Assembly: GCA_020746835.1 (NCBI GenBank)
Contig: JAGPNK010000034.1
Coordinates: 1-64,000, forward strand
Length of the DNA stretch: 64,000 nt
Direction: 5' to 3'
Source of the DNA: Stachybotrys elegans
Taxonomy: Eukaryota > Ascomycota > Sordariomycetes > Hypocreales > Stachybotryaceae
Notes under the pieces: generated by a model
What the model saw: the letters and a program-made list of their open reading frames with translations, nothing else
Database searches by the model: none
What the model was told of the DNA's origin: nothing
Translations under genes and position numbers: made by a program
Shown here: one piece after another, positions 61,601-64,000 of the stretch
Position numbering within the stretch: position 1 is the first letter of the stretch
Layout of the letters: every line of letters begins with the position of its first letter

Positions 61601-64000
61601 GTAACTATAATAGCTTTAGTTACTATTTTATTTATATTTCTAATAATATTATTATTAAAATAAGTCCTTTTAAATAGTCTTTTAATAATAGTATTACTAA
61701 TAGTCTAGAATATAATAAAATAACTTCTATATACTACCTTTATATAGTAATTCTAATAAGGAATTATAGTTAAAGCCTAGGAAAAAGAATAAAGAAAAAG
61801 GCTTTAGACTATATAAGAGACTAATAATAGAGGCTAACTATATTAATAACTGTAAATAGAGAGCCCTAGAATAATTAGCTTAGTTTTTTAATTAGGGTTT
61901 TTAGTCGGTTTTTTACCTTAGTTATTAAATTAATTACTTTTACTATTTTCTTATAAAATTATATACTTAATGGCCCTATAATATAATATTATAGAGAGCT
62001 ATTAAGTAATGTATTAAAAGCTATAGTTATAATAGAAGCTAAGAGGTACTATATAATATATTAAAAGTTATAGTTATATATAGAAGCTATATACTAATAT
62101 ATAATATAAAGGAGCTATAGAGAAAGCTAAGTGTATATAATATAGGGAATTTATTTAGTTAGTAATAGTATATAGAAATAGGTCTAAAGTAAGCCTAAAA
62201 AGATAGTAAAAAAAAACAGTATAAGCCTTTTAAATCTCATACTTAAAAGGGTTAATATATACTATAAAAGAGCTTATAAACTTAAAGTGCCTTTTTAAAA
62301 AACTATACTTTATTAAATATAGTAAATTATATATTTACTATAATAATAAATTTATAATTATAATTATTATAAATTATAATAAAAGATTTATTATAAAACT
62401 CTAATATATTAATATTTATTAAATATAAATAAAGTAAGAATTTATAAAAGGCTTATTTAAAATAGAATATTTTAAAATAAACTTAATATTAATAAATAGA
62501 TTTATAAAGCCTTTATTTAAATAAAAGTTTAAGTAGTTTTATATTTTATTAAACTATATAAATATATTATGTATAATTTATAAAAAGAAATAATAAAGTA
62601 TAAAGTAAAGAGTATTATTATACTAAAGTATTTAAAAGTAAAATAAAAGTATATAAAGGTATAATAATATAATAAATAATAAACTACTTTTTATTATTTT
62701 CTTTTTTCTTTTATTTTTACTCTATAGAATATTTTAAATACTTTTTAAATATAATAATTAAGCTAAACTATAGAAACTAAATAGCTATAAGGCTAATCTA
62801 AAAAAGTTCTCTCTTTATAAAGTTTACTTTAGAAAGAATAAAGATATTTTAATATAAATATTCTAAAGGGCTAATATTAATATTAGGCTTAAAAATAGTA
62901 AAGAGTATAAACTTAAGGACTAAAGAGAAAGTTATAAATATAAAGGCTTTAATAAATAGAAAAACTAAATTAGACTTAGTAATAAAGTAAATATATAGCT
63001 TAATATTATTATAAAGAGTAATAACTATCTTTTACTATAGTTAGTATACTATTTAATAATAAAATTAATAATAGAAATAATAAAGTATTTATTTCTAAAT
63101 TATTTTAAATAAAAGCCTAGATAAAATAATAAACTAAAGACTTAAAAAAGAAATAACTTAATATAGTAAGTTATAAATTAATTAATTTATATAGAATAAA
63201 ATATATTAATATAAATAATAATAGTTATTTAAAGAATAACTATAATAATAGCTAGTTTAAGGGTTTATAAATATATAATATAATAAATTATTTCTTTTAT
63301 AAGATAAGTTTTATAGAGTAAAAAAAAGAAATAAATACTAAAAGAAAGCTATTAATAAATTTATTAACTAAAAAGCTTATTAACTATATATTTAAAGTAT
63401 ATTACTATATAAAATAACTAAAATTAAAAGTACTTTATATTCTTTTATTTAAGAAGGAAGCTATAAAGGCTATTTATAAACTTTTACTATTATATATAGT
63501 AGCTATTTCTAAAGGTAGTAAAAGAAAGAATAAATAGTATTAGTAATAATAATAGTAATAAATAAATAGAAAAAGGCTTAAAATAAATAAATTAGTATTA
63601 AAAAAGAAATATTATTATTTCTTTAAAGGTATTAAGCCTAAAGAAAGATAGTAAAAAAGAAAAAGTTCTTTTTTAATAGTATTATTAGCTCTTAGAGTAT
63701 TATTTCTAGAGATAAATAGCTTAAAAAACTATAAAAAATTAAATTTTATTTCTATTTTAGTATTTATACTAAAAGGAGTTTACTATTATAACTACTATTA
63801 TTATTACTATAACTTTTTAAGAGATTATATTAGTATAATTTTAAAAAGCTAAGCCTTTTCTATTATTTATATAATAATAATAATAGTATAGCTAGAGTAA
63901 GTTTAAAATATAGTAATAATATAAATAAAAATAATAATAATAATAATACTATAAAAAGAAAAAAAGAAAGAAGGCTTTAAATTATAGTTTTATACTATTT
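55660..64000. mobile_element. RIP-saturated repeat block, family not resolved
   Basis: A+T-saturated, TpA-rich sequence without open frames, running off the window. I could not read a reliable protein motif in it. Slightly less mutated patches occur at about 60950-61400 and 61850-62250. One segment (60974-61083) matches the left Gypsy block in inverted orientation. Confidence 0.7.
60974..61083 (-). repeat. 110-nt repeat, copy B (inverted relative to 5974-6083)
   Basis: The reverse complement aligns gap-free with 5974-6083, 99 of 110 identical by hand count. Flanks diverge immediately on both sides. Of the two copies, this one is the less RIP-mutated at most differing sites. Confidence 0.75.

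Noticed and set aside
1..64000. CRISPR arrays, bacterial operons, rRNA genes, telomere repeats
   Set aside because: Looked for and not seen; the window is fungal nuclear DNA.

Overview
The window comes from a filamentous ascomycete (Pezizomycotina). Short spliceosomal introns (about 49-67 nt, GT..AG, CTAAC-like branch sites), a HET-domain gene, a GH62 arabinofuranosidase with a fungal CBM1, CorA-like proteins of a fungal type, and long A+T-saturated blocks of mutated transposons with the signature of RIP (repeat-induced point mutation, C:G to T:A) all point that way. Species cannot be read from the sequence.

Layout: two-speed architecture. A+T blocks of dead transposons: 1-7740 (Ty3/Gypsy relic, + strand), about 18240-24060 (Tad-like LINE relic, + strand), 48663-52187 (a DNA-transposon-like element with 45-bp terminal inverted repeats and TA duplications, containing a tRNA-like sequence) and about 55660-64000 (relics not resolved to family). 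Between them lie gene islands of normal composition. Island 1 (about 8000-18200): relic of a FluG/DUF3435-type gene, a possible small membrane protein, a 1267-residue SNTX/FN3/GTPase protein and a two-exon membrane protein. Island 2 (about 24200-48650): first a graveyard of ordinary-composition pseudogenes (AAA+ ATPase, serine beta-lactamase-like hydrolase, metallo-beta-lactamase-fold protein) with one intact SRR1-like gene; then an intact GH62-CBM1 gene; then a head-to-head pair of very large multi-exon genes (10 and 12 exons, 1508 and 1853 residues) that both end in a CorA-like two-helix membrane module. Island 3 (about 52190-55650): one HET-domain gene with a hydrophobic insertion inside the domain.

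How the parts relate: apart from the secreted arabinan/xylan enzyme, the intact genes are mostly large multidomain proteins with signalling or self/non-self flavour: HET, a perforin-like-fold domain coupled to a GTPase, and an esterase-like/ankyrin/CorA membrane protein next to a second CorA-like protein. The best candidate for an undescribed system is the divergent CorA-like pair at 35670-48113. Both lack the GMN motif expected of Mg2+ channels, and one carries an alpha/beta-hydrolase-like domain without its nucleophile serine. A joint role is inference from position and domain content only.

Exon coordinates were derived by hand from splice consensus and unbroken reading phase; for both large genes all exon phases close exactly. 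No similarity search was run: family calls rest on recognised motifs.
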